From Serratia sarumanii (GTDB lineage Bacteria > Pseudomonadota > Gammaproteobacteria > Enterobacterales > Enterobacteriaceae), in the NCBI RefSeq assembly GCF_029962605.1, contig NZ_CP124750.1:2852001-2916000 (forward strand): DNA of 64,000 bases, given 5' to 3'. Below are positions 49,727 through 63,074 of this stretch, piece after piece. Positions within the stretch are counted from its first letter, which is position 1. Every line of letters starts with the position of its first letter. The notes beneath the pieces were generated by a model. The model was given only the letters and a program-made list of their open reading frames with translations. It made no database searches and was not told where the DNA came from. Both the position numbers and the translations under genes were made by a program.

Positions 49727-50080
49727 TTAACGCGCCGCCCATGCCGCCAGTATCGCGATCGCGGCCGGCAGCGCCTGCACCCACAGAATTTTGCGGCTGG
49801 CGGTCAGCCCGCCGAACACGCCGGCCGCCAACACGCACCCGAGAAAGAACAGCTGCAGCGCCATATCCCCACGCCAGTAGCTCCATGCCAACCCCACCGC
49901 CAGAAAGCCGTTGTACAACCCCTGATTGGCGGCCAGCACCCGGGTGGCGGCGGCGAACTCCGCCGTCGTGCCGAATGCGCGCCTGCCGAGTGGCGTACGC
50001 CACAGGAACATTTCCAGCACCAGGATATAAAGATGGAGCGCTGCGATGAGCAGCAGCAAAATATCGGCAAAGAGCGTCAT
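49727..50080 (-). CDS. DUF1304 membrane protein
   Basis: 117 residues, four predicted transmembrane helices. MTLFADILLLLIAALHLYILVLEMFLW and ANQGLYNGFLAVGLAW are DUF1304 hallmarks (conserved His/Glu and NQGLYNGF). The function is unknown. It is convergent with the AraC-type gene. Confidence 0.82.
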   Translation of the reverse strand: MTLFADILLLLIAALHLYILVLEMFLWRTPLGRRAFGTTAEFAAATRVLAANQGLYNGFLAVGLAWSYWRGDMALQLFFLGCVLAAGVFGGLTASRKILWVQALPAAIAILAAWAAR

Positions 50081-50152
50081 GAGGATCCCGGTCGTTTATT
50101 GAAGATGTCATCAATTATAAACTCCGCCTCTCATCTTCCCACCGGCGGAGAT

Positions 50153-50176
50153 AAAAAAACCCGCCGAGGCGGGTTT
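50153..50176 (-). terminator. Terminator after the 33-residue gene
   Basis: AAACCCGCC / GGCGGGTTT stem with GA loop; on the minus strand it is followed by seven T (50153-50159). Confidence 0.85.
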
Positions 50177-50198
50177 ATGCAGGAGTCATTTTTTGAGG

Positions 50199-50300
50199 TT
50201 AGTTTAATACGGCGACCAACAATGCCGCGACAGAGGCCCAAAACAGCGCCGTGGCAACCACGACATGGGACAGTCTTGCACGATAGAGTACCTGGCTCAT
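50199..50300 (-). CDS. Predicted 33-residue membrane protein
   Basis: ATG at 50300 encodes MSQVLYRARLSHVVVATALF, then a hydrophobic run to LLVAVLN. GTGAGGT precedes it at ideal spacing and a good intrinsic terminator follows 23 bp after the stop, so the gene has its own start and end signals. One membrane helix with a basic N-terminus (cytoplasmic). It recalls small enterobacterial membrane proteins such as YnhF, but no identity is claimed. Confidence 0.65.
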   Translation of the reverse strand: MSQVLYRARLSHVVVATALFWASVAALLVAVLN

Positions 50301-50507
50301 AATGACCTCACTGACATCTGACTAACGGGAGACAACCTTACTTCCTGAGGATTATCCTAAACTTCTTCTCGCTGTCATTATATGCGCCAGATCACTTTTC
50401 CGCCGATAAACCTTATATTGTCGTAAAGCTGGAGCCGCGATCACATTAATTGCGCCTTATTAGAGCGAAATAAGCCGAATAATCGCGGCGATTATATCCT
50501 AACGCTA

Positions 50508-51449
50508 TCAAACATCGCTCCAGGGCAGGCGTGGCGCGGTCATGCGCTCACCAGAATAACCGCTAACCGCCGGGAAGCGCGGCGCCCCTTGTTCCCAATC
50601 ATGCTGAGCCCGAGTAATTTCAGCCTTGCTATGGCCAACGAAATTCCACCAGATAAGGATCTCTTCGTTTAATGGCGCCCCACCGATTAATAATCCCCGG
50701 CTGCCCTTTTGCGCATTTAACCCAATAGAGTTATTCTTCATGCCCAAATAGGCGAACTCATCAGGTGAAAAAGTTTCACCATTAAGTTCAAATGCACCAA
50801 TAAGGGGCAAAAAGCCGATTTCATCATCATCGCGCAGCGGCAATTCGATCCTCGCCGCTTCCTGCCATTCCAGATCAATGGCGATTAATGGCGAAAGCGT
50901 AAACACCGGTGAACGGTAAGCGCCAAATTCCCCCACCAGCAAACGGTGATTCACGCCGTTATTCTGCCATTGCGGCAAGTCAGGATAATGATCGAAGCGT
51001 GGCGCCATGTCGGCATGTTCGGCCGGCAACGCGATCCATAATTGTGCGGCATGCAATCGCCGTTGCTCACCCACCGACTGTTCGGTATGCGCAATGCCGC
51101 GCCCTGCGGTCATCAGATTAACCTGGCCCGGGCGAATCACCTGCTCACTGCCGAGGCTGTCTCGGTGCAGCACCTCCCCCTCTATCATCCAGGTGAACGT
51201 TTGCAGCCCGATGTGCGGATGCGGCCCCACATCCATGCCGGGCGAGGTGCCGTTGAAGACCGTCGGCCCGGCGTGATCGAGAAAACACCAGGCGCCGACG
51301 GTGCGCCGCTCCCGGGTTGGTAACGCACGGTTGATCGGGATGCCCCCCACTTCTGCGTTACGCACGGCAATACGTTGTATCTGGCGCACGCCGTCAACGA
51401 CAGGGCATTCGCGTGCAGGTGAAGAGAGCGTAGGACGTGACTGACTCAT
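50508..51449 (-). CDS. Pirin-family protein
   Basis: 313 residues from MSQSRPTLSSPARECPVVDG behind AGGAGG. N-terminal cupin with metal-binding PHPHIGLQTFTW and a later His/Glu in TAGRGIAHTEQ. The C-terminal cupin contains GFLPLIGAFELNG. Bacterial pirins include YhhW (quercetinase) and regulators of pyruvate dehydrogenase in Serratia; which this resembles functionally is unknown. A start at 51506 adds a non-conserved tail. Confidence 0.88.
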   Translation of the reverse strand: MSQSRPTLSSPARECPVVDGVRQIQRIAVRNAEVGGIPINRALPTRERRTVGAWCFLDHAGPTVFNGTSPGMDVGPHPHIGLQTFTWMIEGEVLHRDSLGSEQVIRPGQVNLMTAGRGIAHTEQSVGEQRRLHAAQLWIALPAEHADMAPRFDHYPDLPQWQNNGVNHRLLVGEFGAYRSPVFTLSPLIAIDLEWQEAARIELPLRDDDEIGFLPLIGAFELNGETFSPDEFAYLGMKNNSIGLNAQKGSRGLLIGGAPLNEEILIWWNFVGHSKAEITRAQHDWEQGAPRFPAVSGYSGERMTAPRLPWSDV

Positions 51450-51554
51450 CGCAAAGACCTCCTGAATGGCGCAGATTCGCCAAGGGTAACCGCCCAAGCT
51501 TAACACAGGACCGCTTCCCCACAGAGCGGCGACGCTCAGGCGCAGTTGCGCGGT

Positions 51555-51719
51555 TCAGGACGCTTTGATATAGCAGCTCATGATGTCTATATCGTCCTGC
51601 GCGTGCCTGAGATCGGAGAAATAGGTCACGCCAAAGAGAATTGATACCACCAGCAGCACGGACACCAACAGGCCGATAATCGCCAGCAGTTTGGTCTCAT
51701 CATGGAGATTAGGCTCCAT
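51555..51719 (-). CDS. Predicted 54-residue membrane protein
   Basis: ATG 51719 (MEPNLHDETKLLAIIGLLVSV) behind GGGGAGATAAA. A single membrane helix at about 11-33 is followed by a tail with YFSDLRHAQDDIDIMSCYIKAS. It follows another small gene (51743-51883) by 23 bp on the same strand, so the pair forms a mini-operon. No homolog is recognised. Confidence 0.65.
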   Translation of the reverse strand: MEPNLHDETKLLAIIGLLVSVLLVVSILFGVTYFSDLRHAQDDIDIMSCYIKAS

Positions 51720-51742
51720 TTTATCTCCCCTAGTTAATCGCG

Positions 51743-51883
51743 TCAGGTCACCCACAGCGTGACCGCCAGCGTAAAGATAATCAGTGAGCAGGACGCCACC
51801 GCCAACACGACGATCGCAAATTGCGCATCACCCAAGGTTTCTCGATAGTTTTTATCCGTTGAGGCGTTACGCTGTTGTTTCAC
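51743..51883 (-). CDS. Predicted 46-residue membrane protein
   Basis: GTG 51883 opens MKQQRNASTDKNYRETLGDAQ followed by one hydrophobic helix (FAIVVLAVASCSLIIFTLAVTLWV). The ribosome site is weak, and GTG is the only start in frame after an upstream stop. It lies 23 bp before the 54-residue gene. Hydrophobic with a polar basic N-terminus; the function is unknown. Confidence 0.5.
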   Translation of the reverse strand: MKQQRNASTDKNYRETLGDAQFAIVVLAVASCSLIIFTLAVTLWVT

Positions 51884-52116
51884 TAAATCGGTTTCACTCG
51901 TTCAACTGCTGCATTGCTGTTTGATGGGGCAAAACATCCCCTCAGAATAAGGCGCCAACGTTGTCGCCTTGGTCGTTCCGGCTCAACCGGGGGATGACGC
52001 TATCAATTTTCCCCATCAGGGTCAACACCGCGCCTGCCGGCAAGCGAGCGGGTACACAGGGGAAATGTAACCGGCATCAAGATCGCAGGGAAATAAGAGA
52101 CACCTATTGCAGAGGA

Positions 52117-52145
52117 CAAAAAAAAGCCCGGTACACAACCGGGCT
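52117..52145 (-). terminator. Intrinsic terminator after kbp
   Basis: AGCCCGGT / ACCGGGCT stem (52125-52132 with 52138-52145), loop ACACA, minus-strand T-run from the A-run at 52118-52125. Confidence 0.88.
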
Positions 52146-52161
52146 ATGGCAGACCGACGCG

Positions 52162-52608
52162 TTATTGCGGGATACGCAACACCTGCCCAGGATAAATCTT
52201 GTCCGGGCTCGACAGCATCGGCTTGTTGGCTTCGAAAATCTTGTTGTACTGATTGGCGTTGCCGTACATCTCTTTAGAGATGGCGCTCAGCGTATCGCCC
52301 TTCTTCACGGTATAGAAGCGGCTCTCGGCGTCGGGTTGCGTCACCGCCACCTTATCCTCCACGCCGCTGATGCCCGCCACGTTGCCGACAGCCACCAGGA
52401 TCTTCTCTTTTAACTCCTGGCTGACGGCGTCGCCGGTCACTACGGCTTTACCATCGATCACCTGCACATTGACTTTGTCGGTGTCCGGCAAGCCGCTCTT
52501 ATTGAGATGCTCCTTGAGTTTGGCGCCTTGATCTTCGGCGGAGGCATTACCGGTGACTGTGTCCCACAGTTTTTCACCCGCTTCTTTGACGAAGTTAAAC
52601 AAGCCCAT
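52162..52608 (-). CDS. kbp: Potassium-binding protein Kbp (YgaU)
   Basis: 148 residues starting [22 protein letters not shown], as in E. coli Kbp. An N-terminal BON domain spans about 20-90 ([31 protein letters not shown]). A C-terminal LysM domain spans about 95-145 ([33 protein letters not shown]). E. coli Kbp is a cytoplasmic K+ sensor. The in-frame ATG at 52632 is not conserved. Confidence 0.95.
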   Translation of the reverse strand: MGLFNFVKEAGEKLWDTVTGNASAEDQGAKLKEHLNKSGLPDTDKVNVQVIDGKAVVTGDAVSQELKEKILVAVGNVAGISGVEDKVAVTQPDAESRFYTVKKGDTLSAISKEMYGNANQYNKIFEANKPMLSSPDKIYPGQVLRIPQ

Positions 52609-52836
52609 ATTCACTCCTTTTGATGGTTTCACTAATGCGTTTAAGTAAGGCTAGTTAAGCTTAGCATCGACAAAAGGATATGCCATCCGCTCACGGCGTC
52701 AGAAACGGTTAGAGTATTCCGAAAGTGTCGTCAACGGCGTTTCGGTGGCGATTAATCGCGCAATGATGCTGAAAAATCGCGCTTTTTTACCTACACTGTT
52801 GCAGACAGAGCAACTCGACGAAGGAGGCGTGCAACG

Positions 52837-53028
52837 ATGTACGCATTGGTGATGTTTGTCTGTTATCTGGATGGTGGCTGCAGTGAAATGGTGGTCGACA
52901 TATTGCGCGACGAGCCGCAATGCCTGGTCGCGATGAAGGAACAGAACTTGCGACACGCCGGCTGTTATCCCATGGAAGAGTTTATCGACGGCTTCTGGTT
53001 GCCAGCCAGCGAATATTCGGATTTTTAA
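52837..53028 (+). CDS. yebW: DUF1482 protein YebW
   Basis: 63 residues: MYALVMFVCYLDGGCSEMVVD, then LRHAGCYPMEEFIDGFWLPASEYSDF, matching E. coli YebW. Four Cys at positions likely to pair. AAGGAGG is well spaced upstream. DUF1482 proteins are also found in prophages. The function is unknown. Confidence 0.9.
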   Translation: MYALVMFVCYLDGGCSEMVVDILRDEPQCLVAMKEQNLRHAGCYPMEEFIDGFWLPASEYSDF

Positions 53029-53151
53029 CGCCCTCCCCGCGCGACGCTGAGGAATTTCTGATTTCATCGGAAACTGCGTCTTCCTCCGAGGCATAAGGCC
53101 GCTGTTTTGCTAAATTGCGGCTCCCGAAGAAGAAAGAGACAGAGAAAGGTC

Positions 53152-53376
53152 ATGCCAGCATCGGCTCACTCCAACGAGCAATATGAAACTCTGCTGCACG
53201 ACGTCAGCCTGGCGTTAGGCGACGCAGTGTTGCAGTTAATCCAAAACCATAAAAAGGTCTCCGGCGGCAACATTCTTTCACAGCTGGTGAACGAAATAGA
53301 GCGTGAGCAGGATCAGCAACGTTTCGCCGCGCTGCGTTCCGCCATTGAGCTGGTCGGGCTGGCGCCCAAAGGCTGA
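53152..53376 (+). CDS. AriR/YmgB-family small regulator-like protein
   Basis: 74 residues from MPASAHSNEQYETLLHDV. ALGDAVLQLIQNHKKVSGGNILSQLVNEIE resembles the biofilm-development AriR/YmgB/YcgZ family, small helical dimers acting in acid stress and biofilm in E. coli. The match is to family pattern rather than to a single ortholog. A hairpin (53395-53414) follows. Confidence 0.6.
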   Translation: MPASAHSNEQYETLLHDVSLALGDAVLQLIQNHKKVSGGNILSQLVNEIEREQDQQRFAALRSAIELVGLAPKG

Positions 53377-53394
53377 GATCCCGATAAAACGAAG

Positions 53395-53577
53395 GCCGGG
53401 CTTGCGCCCCGCCTGAGGTTAATGACAAGCCTGGTGACATTGCCAGGTTTACCGAAAACAGCATTTAAAATAAGGGAAATCAATTCATTGATTTTCGGTT
53501 GCTCACCACAAAGAAGGAAAAACCACGCTTTTTCCGCCTTTGTCAACGAGCTAAGGCGGGGCTTGCGCCCCGCCTGA
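53395..53577. repeat. Repeated GC hairpin (two copies) between convergent genes
   Basis: The 19-bp GGGCTTGCGCCCCGCCTGA occurs at 53398-53416 and again at 53559-53577. The second copy is a perfect 8-bp hairpin (GGCGGGGC-TTGC-GCCCCGCC, 53555-53574); the first is slightly imperfect. They lie after the AriR-like gene and after the porin gene respectively and may act as 3'-end structures. Confidence 0.6.
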
Positions 53578-53618
53578 TTACCAATCCCGACACAGGATGA
53601 AGGTAAGGGAATTGCAGA

Positions 53619-54701
53619 TTAGAAGCGATACGTCAGGCTGACGGCAACAATATCATCGTTGGCCAGTTTCAGTTTGTTATCGTCGCTCAGCTGGTTGATT
53701 TGGTAATCAACGTAGGTGTACATATTTTTGTTGAAGTAGTAAGTCGCCCCCACTTCCACGTACTTCACCAGGTCGGCATCACCGATCCCTTCGATATCCT
53801 TGCCTTTGGACTGCACGTAAGCCACGGAAGGACGCAGACCGTTCTCGAATTGATACTGGGCCACAACTTCGAAGTTTTGCGTTTTATTGGCGAAACCGGA
53901 AGTGCCGTTGACGCTGATCGGCGTCATGTTGCGGGTTTCGGCATACATCGCAGCCAGGTAAACCTGGTTGGCATCGTATTTCACCGCAGTGGTCCATGCG
54001 GTGGCGCTGTCGCCTTTACCGTACTGCAGCGCTTTTTGAGCGCTGGTGCGGTTGGAGTCGGAGAACGCCGCCGCTACGCCGATGCCGGAACCGCCGATGT
54101 CCTGATAGTCCAGAGACAGGCCGTAACCGTCGCCGTTTTGCTTGGTCACGCTGCGGCCGTCGCCATCGTTTTTACCCTGGTACTGCACCGCCAGATTCAG
54201 GCCGTCCACCAAACCGAAGAAATCACGGTTGCGGTAGGTGGCCAAACCGTTGGAACGGGCGGTCATAAAGTTATCGGTATAGCTGTAGGAGTCGCCGCCG
54301 AACTCCGGCAGCATGTCGGTGTAAGCCTCGGCGTCATAGACCACACCATAGTTGCGGCCGTAGTCGAAAGAACCGTAGTTGCCGAATTTCAGCCCCGCGA
54401 AGCCCAGACGCGTTTTGGTGCCGGTAGTGCCCTGCGCTTCGTCATGATTGGCCTGGACGTTGTATTCCCACTGGCCGTACCCGGTCAACTGATCATTGAT
54501 TTGCGTTTCGCCTTTGAAGCCCAGGCGAACATAGGTCATATCACCGTCGTTGGATTTACTGTCGCTGAAATAATGCTTGGCGTTAACACGGCCGTACAGG
54601 TCGAGTTTATTGCCATCCTTATTGTAGATTTCAGCCGCGTTGGCGAAGGAGGTGATCGCCCCGAGGGCGACAGCTAAGGCTAATACACTGCGTTTCATCA
54701 T
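53619..54701 (-). CDS. General porin (OmpF/OmpC type)
   Basis: 360-residue trimeric outer membrane porin. The signal peptide [22 protein letters not shown] ends ANA-A. The mature N-terminus [17 protein letters not shown], loop 3 motif PEFGGD and the terminal Phe (LTYRF) are classic. Overall closest by eye to enterobacterial OmpF. Location next to ast genes differs from E. coli ompF, ompC, phoE or ompN, so I leave the symbol blank. An OmpR-like site lies upstream. Confidence 0.93.
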   Translation of the reverse strand: MMKRSVLALAVALGAITSFANAAEIYNKDGNKLDLYGRVNAKHYFSDSKSNDGDMTYVRLGFKGETQINDQLTGYGQWEYNVQANHDEAQGTTGTKTRLGFAGLKFGNYGSFDYGRNYGVVYDAEAYTDMLPEFGGDSYSYTDNFMTARSNGLATYRNRDFFGLVDGLNLAVQYQGKNDGDGRSVTKQNGDGYGLSLDYQDIGGSGIGVAAAFSDSNRTSAQKALQYGKGDSATAWTTAVKYDANQVYLAAMYAETRNMTPISVNGTSGFANKTQNFEVVAQYQFENGLRPSVAYVQSKGKDIEGIGDADLVKYVEVGATYYFNKNMYTYVDYQINQLSDDNKLKLANDDIVAVSLTYRF

Positions 54702-55234
54702 TTATTTTCCTAGATATTATAATTAGAACCCTGCCCATCACGCCCATTTATAATTTGGGCTGTGATTTTATCTTTTGGTATTTTATGAGCCCCCCTAATA
54801 CGGGGGTGATGTGACATTAGCATCATGAATCAAAACTTAAAATCAAAAAGTTCATGAAACAACGAGGAGAAAGCATGTTTATTTGTAACCAAACATTACA
54901 AAGCAAGCATCACGCAACCAATTGAATATATGAATATTTTGCCACATAAGTTATAACCAAAATGGTGCAACGCACCAATATGGTGCATTTAGGTTTCGTT
55001 TTGCGTGCTTTCTGCACGATTCAAAAATAACAATAAAATTAGCATGGTTATTAAAAACGTTACTTATTTCACATTTTTGTCTTAACATATTCACCAGGCA
55101 ATTAAGACTTTCAGCTAATCATCTGACACCGCCTTTTATTCATTCACATAAGGGAATCTCTTCAGAACGAATAAAATTCGCCTTACGGCAATTAAAATAG
55201 CGAGAAATAGCAGACTAAAATAATGAAGGGAATA
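54702..55234. other. AT-rich porin promoter region
   Basis: About 530 bp, very AT-rich, without a convincing gene. It should hold the porin promoter and long leader. The minus-strand sequence at 54884-54893 (TTTGGTTACA) matches the core of the E. coli ompF OmpR site. A 16-codon ORF at 54875-54925 with GAGGAG upstream is noted but not called. Confidence 0.5.
54881..54903 (-). promoter_or_regulatory. Candidate OmpR site upstream of the porin
   Basis: Reads on the minus strand TTTGTAATGTTTGGTTACAAAT. TGTAA and GGTTACA are spaced about 10 bp and resemble OmpR F1 of E. coli ompF. By-eye match only. Confidence 0.4.
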
Positions 55235-55261
55235 ACGGCGGCGCGCTGAGGGCGCCGCCGT
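55235..55261 (-). terminator. Hairpin at the end of the ast operon
   Basis: Perfect 10-bp stem ACGGCGGCGC / GCGCCGCCGT with a seven-base loop, 8 bp after the astE stop. Short TTATT follows on the minus strand. Confidence 0.65.
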
Positions 55262-55268
55262 GGATAAA

Positions 55269-56252
55269 TCAATACAGCGTAGAACGGGAAACTTCGCTCA
55301 ACAACATACCGGCACGCAGGCCCAACGCCACACCGGGGTTAGGGAACAGTATCCACGCCCCCTCCTGGCCCACGCGATACTCCTCCTGCGGCTGCTCGCA
55401 CAGCAACATCCCCGGTTTCAGCTCGGTGAAGTTGGCCGTGTCATCGTCCAGGTGCAGCTTGAAATCTTCGCTGTGCTTGATCAACGAGTGCATCACACGG
55501 AAAACCCGAATCTCGGCGCCCGCACGCACCGGCGGCGGCCCTTCGCTGACCGCCGCCCGCAGCGCGCGATCGATGGCGGCGAATTGCTGCAGATCGTTAC
55601 TGCCGAACGGCCGCGCCTTGCCCAACTCGAGCGTACAGCTCGCCGCATTGAGATGTTCGCTGGAGTAGTGGCTAAAGGTACCGCCCGGCGCGCTGTGCAC
55701 CACCAGCGCATCCAGATCGGCGGCATCCAGCAGCTGCAACATCGGCTCGCTGTACGGGCGTTTCTGGAAGGGCAGAATGCCGAAGCGCGGCAAACGCGAT
55801 TCACGGATGGCGGTGTGCAAATCGTAGTGGAAACGCGCCGCCTGCTCGCCATCGAAAAAGGCGGCGAGCGCACGCTCCAACTGCTGCGCGCGCACGGTTT
55901 CGCCGCTGGCGGCGAAGTTGCGGTAGCGGCCGCCGAACATGCGGTTCATATCGCTGTGCAGATAACGCTTGCCGGCCCGCATCGCCGCCGGGTTACCCAG
56001 CACCACCAACAGCCGCACCTTCAGCGGCAACCGGCCAGCCAGCAGATCGCCGACCAGCTGATTGAGCAGTTCAATCGGCGCGGTTTCGTTGCCGTGCACG
56101 CCCGCCGACATCACCATCGCCTGGCGGTGAGGCTGCCGCGGCGTGAGCTCCAGCACCCCTTCCCCCTGCCAGCGCCAGCGCAGCTGCGGTGTTTCACCCT
56201 GCCATTCGACGGGTTCGTTCCCTTCCAGCGTCAGGGGCAGTAGATCGATCAT
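55269..56252 (-). CDS. astE: Succinylglutamate desuccinylase AstE
   Basis: Last step of the arginine succinyltransferase pathway: N-succinylglutamate to glutamate and succinate. 327-residue zinc carboxypeptidase-like enzyme. Zinc-binding HGNET near residue 54 and DLHTAIRES; FRVMHSLIKHSEDF toward the C-terminus. It starts MIDLLPLTLEGNEP. It is the last gene of astC-astA-astD-astB-astE, 10 bp after astB. Confidence 0.95.
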   Translation of the reverse strand: MIDLLPLTLEGNEPVEWQGETPQLRWRWQGEGVLELTPRQPHRQAMVMSAGVHGNETAPIELLNQLVGDLLAGRLPLKVRLLVVLGNPAAMRAGKRYLHSDMNRMFGGRYRNFAASGETVRAQQLERALAAFFDGEQAARFHYDLHTAIRESRLPRFGILPFQKRPYSEPMLQLLDAADLDALVVHSAPGGTFSHYSSEHLNAASCTLELGKARPFGSNDLQQFAAIDRALRAAVSEGPPPVRAGAEIRVFRVMHSLIKHSEDFKLHLDDDTANFTELKPGMLLCEQPQEEYRVGQEGAWILFPNPGVALGLRAGMLLSEVSRSTLY

Positions 56253-56262
56253 GCCGCCTCCC

Positions 56263-57603
56263 TTAGCGTTGGAATGGATAGATGGAGCCGAGGCCGAGGA
56301 TCGACGTCAGCGCATCCAGCGCCTCGCGCCCTTCGCGCAGCAGCAGCGGATCGGCCAGGTCATCCTGCGTCAGGCGATCGCGGTAATGACGATCCACCCA
56401 TTCGTTCAGCGTCGCAAACAACCGCTCGTTCATCATCACGCGCGGATTGACCGCTCTCAACTCTTGTTCGTTGAGCGCCACCCGCAACCGCAGGCAGGCC
56501 GGGCCGCCGCCGTTGCGCATGCTTTCGCGCAGGTCGAACACGCGGATTTCATCGATCGGGTCGCCGCTGCCGATCATGTCGTTCAGATAACGCCACACGC
56601 CGGCGTGCTGACGCGACTCTTCCGGCACCACGATCATCATCCTGCCGTTCGGTTTGGTAAGAATTTGGCTATTGAACAGGTAGGTCGCCACCGCGTCCGC
56701 CACCGAAACGCGCTCGGTCGGCACCTCGATCGCCACCAGCTCGCTGTCCAGCGTCGCCATCTTGCGGCGCACTTCATCCAGCGCCTGCTGCTGGCGGTGA
56801 AACGCCTGCTGGTGGTGGAAAAGTACGTTTTGGTTGCTGACCGCAATCACGTCGTTATGGAACACGCCCTGATCGATCACCGCCGGGTTTTGCTGCACGA
56901 AGACCGTATGCTGCTCGTCCAACTGATGTAGGCGAGCGATCGCCTCACCGGCTTCGCGCGTCTGGCGCGCCGGATAACGCGCCGGCGCCGTTTCGCCGCC
57001 GAACTCCTGCCGACCGTAGACGAACACCTGCACGCTGCGCTTGGCGTAGTCGCCGCCCAAACGGTTGTGGTTGGCGGCCCCTTCGTCGCCGAACAACGCC
57101 ACCTGCGGCAGCGCCTCATGGTGGGCGAAATGCCGATCGTCGCTGAACATCGCCCGCAATACGGCGGTGGTGGTTTCCGCTTCGATGGCGCGGTGGAATT
57201 TGTTGTTCAGGTTGGCGGCGGTGAAATGCACCTTGCCGTCGGCGCTGTCCGCCGAAGGCGACACCGTAGCCGCATTGGCGGTCCACATGCACGACGCCGA
57301 GCTGAGCGCCGACAGCAGGCGCGGCGACTGACGCATCGCCTGCGCCAGCACCGCCTCATCGCTGCCGCTGAACCCCAGGCGCCGCAGCATCGGCAAGTGC
57401 GGCCGCTCCTGCGGCGGCAATACCCCTTGCTGGAAACCGAGATCGGCCAGCGCCTTCATTTTCAGCAAACCTTGTTTCGCCGCCAGCTTCGGGTTAGATA
57501 CGCTGTTTTGGTGCTGCGTCGAGGCCTCATTGCCGAACGACAGCCCGGCATAGTGGTGCGTCGGCCCCACCAAACCGTCGAAATTGACTTCATATCCTGA
57601 CAT
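56263..57603 (-). CDS. astB: N-succinylarginine dihydrolase AstB
   Basis: Converts N2-succinylarginine to N2-succinylornithine, releasing CO2 and ammonia. 446 residues from [22 protein letters not shown], the E. coli start. The guanidine-modifying enzyme fold has catalytic His in [10 protein letters not shown] and Cys in [11 protein letters not shown]. Extension to 57792 is not conserved. A striking 12-bp hairpin lies in the 52-bp gap after astD. Confidence 0.95.
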   Translation of the reverse strand: MSGYEVNFDGLVGPTHHYAGLSFGNEASTQHQNSVSNPKLAAKQGLLKMKALADLGFQQGVLPPQERPHLPMLRRLGFSGSDEAVLAQAMRQSPRLLSALSSASCMWTANAATVSPSADSADGKVHFTAANLNNKFHRAIEAETTTAVLRAMFSDDRHFAHHEALPQVALFGDEGAANHNRLGGDYAKRSVQVFVYGRQEFGGETAPARYPARQTREAGEAIARLHQLDEQHTVFVQQNPAVIDQGVFHNDVIAVSNQNVLFHHQQAFHRQQQALDEVRRKMATLDSELVAIEVPTERVSVADAVATYLFNSQILTKPNGRMMIVVPEESRQHAGVWRYLNDMIGSGDPIDEIRVFDLRESMRNGGGPACLRLRVALNEQELRAVNPRVMMNERLFATLNEWVDRHYRDRLTQDDLADPLLLREGREALDALTSILGLGSIYPFQR

Positions 57604-57623
57604 GGCTATCCCCTGGGGATGGC

Positions 57624-57651
57624 CTGCGGCGGCGCCATCGCGCCGCCGCAG
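57624..57651 (-). other. Perfect 12-bp hairpin in the astD-astB gap
   Basis: CTGCGGCGGCGC / GCGCCGCCGCAG with loop CATC, inside the operon. No T-tract. It may modulate mRNA decay or translation between astD and astB. Confidence 0.75.
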
Positions 57652-57655
57652 ACGA

Positions 57656-60162
<2,507 letters not shown>

Positions 60163-60184
60163 AATGCGAACCTCTTCTGAATCA

Positions 60185-60208
60185 GGCTGCGCCGGTGAAG
60201 GCGCAGCC
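60185..60208 (-). other. Perfect 9-bp hairpin in the astC-astA gap
   Basis: GGCTGCGCC / GGCGCAGCC with loop GGTGAA, just upstream of astA. No T-tract; intra-operon position. Confidence 0.75.
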
Positions 60209-60214
60209 CGCTGA

Positions 60215-62084
<1,870 letters not shown>

Positions 62085-63059
62085 ATGCCCAAGAAAACCG
62101 TCGATCTCAGCCAGCCGCACGCCCAACACGACATCCGCGCGTTTCTCGACGCGCTGAATGCCGGCGGCGGTAAACCTATGGAACAGATGAAGCCCAAAGA
62201 GGCGCGCAGGGTGTTGGAGGACGCGCAACGCAGCGTCGAGGTGCCGCTGCGCGAGGTCGAGATCAGCGAGAAAACCATTCACGTAGAAGGTCAGGATATT
62301 CTGCTGCAGCTGGTGCGGCCGGCCAGGGTCAAAGAGGCGCTGCCGGTATTCATGTTCTTCCACGGCGGTGGCTGGGTGCTGGGCGATTTTCCCACCCATG
62401 AACGGCTGGTGCGCGATCTGGTGCACAGCTCAGGTGCGGCGGCGGTGTTCGTCAATTATCCCCGCTCACCGGAGGTGCGCTACCCTGAGGCGATCAACCT
62501 GGCTTACGCCGCCACCGAATGGGTGGCCGAGTACGGCGAGAAGATCAACGTCGACGGCTCGCGGCTGGCGGTGGTCGGCAACAGCGCCGGCGGCAATATG
62601 GCGGCGGTGGTCAGCCTGATGGCCAAACAGAAAGGCATACCGGCGCTGCGCTGCCAGATCCTGCTGTGGCCCGTCACCCGCGCCCAGTTTGATACCGATT
62701 CCTATCATCAGTTTGCCGAAGGCCATTTCCTGACCCGCAACATGATGAAGTGGTTTTGGGACAGCTACGCGCCCGATAAGGCGCAGCGCAAAGATATCTA
62801 CGCCTCGCCGCTCAACGCCACGCCGGACCAGCTGCGGGGGTTGCCGCCGGCGCTGGTGCAAACCGCCGAGCTGGACGTACTGCGCGATGAGGGCGAAGCC
62901 TACGCGCGTCTGCTCGATGCCGCCGGCGTCGAGGTCACCTCCACCCGCTATAACGGGCTGATCCACGACTACGGCCTGTTGAATCCGCTCGCCCACGTCC
63001 CGGCGGTGCATTCGGCGATCCACCAGGCCGGGCGCGCGTTGAAGCACTATCTGTCCTGA
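62085..63059 (+). CDS. HSL-family (family IV) alpha/beta hydrolase
   Basis: 324 residues behind AAGGAGT. Oxyanion-hole motif HGGGWVLGD near residue 93; nucleophile elbow GNSAGGNMA; catalytic Asp in ELDVLRDEGE and His in GLIHDYGLLN, the full triad of hormone-sensitive-lipase-type esterases. No signal peptide, so cytoplasmic. Likely hydrolyses short-chain esters. The substrate is unknown. It is convergent with the MocR-type gene. Confidence 0.88.
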   Translation: MPKKTVDLSQPHAQHDIRAFLDALNAGGGKPMEQMKPKEARRVLEDAQRSVEVPLREVEISEKTIHVEGQDILLQLVRPARVKEALPVFMFFHGGGWVLGDFPTHERLVRDLVHSSGAAAVFVNYPRSPEVRYPEAINLAYAATEWVAEYGEKINVDGSRLAVVGNSAGGNMAAVVSLMAKQKGIPALRCQILLWPVTRAQFDTDSYHQFAEGHFLTRNMMKWFWDSYAPDKAQRKDIYASPLNATPDQLRGLPPALVQTAELDVLRDEGEAYARLLDAAGVEVTSTRYNGLIHDYGLLNPLAHVPAVHSAIHQAGRALKHYLS

Positions 63060-63074
63060 CGCCAGGTGTGCCGT

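Noticed and set aside
54875..54925. 16-codon ORF with GAGGAG upstream in the porin promoter region
   Set aside because: Oriented away from the porin with no gene downstream to control; a chance occurrence is likely.
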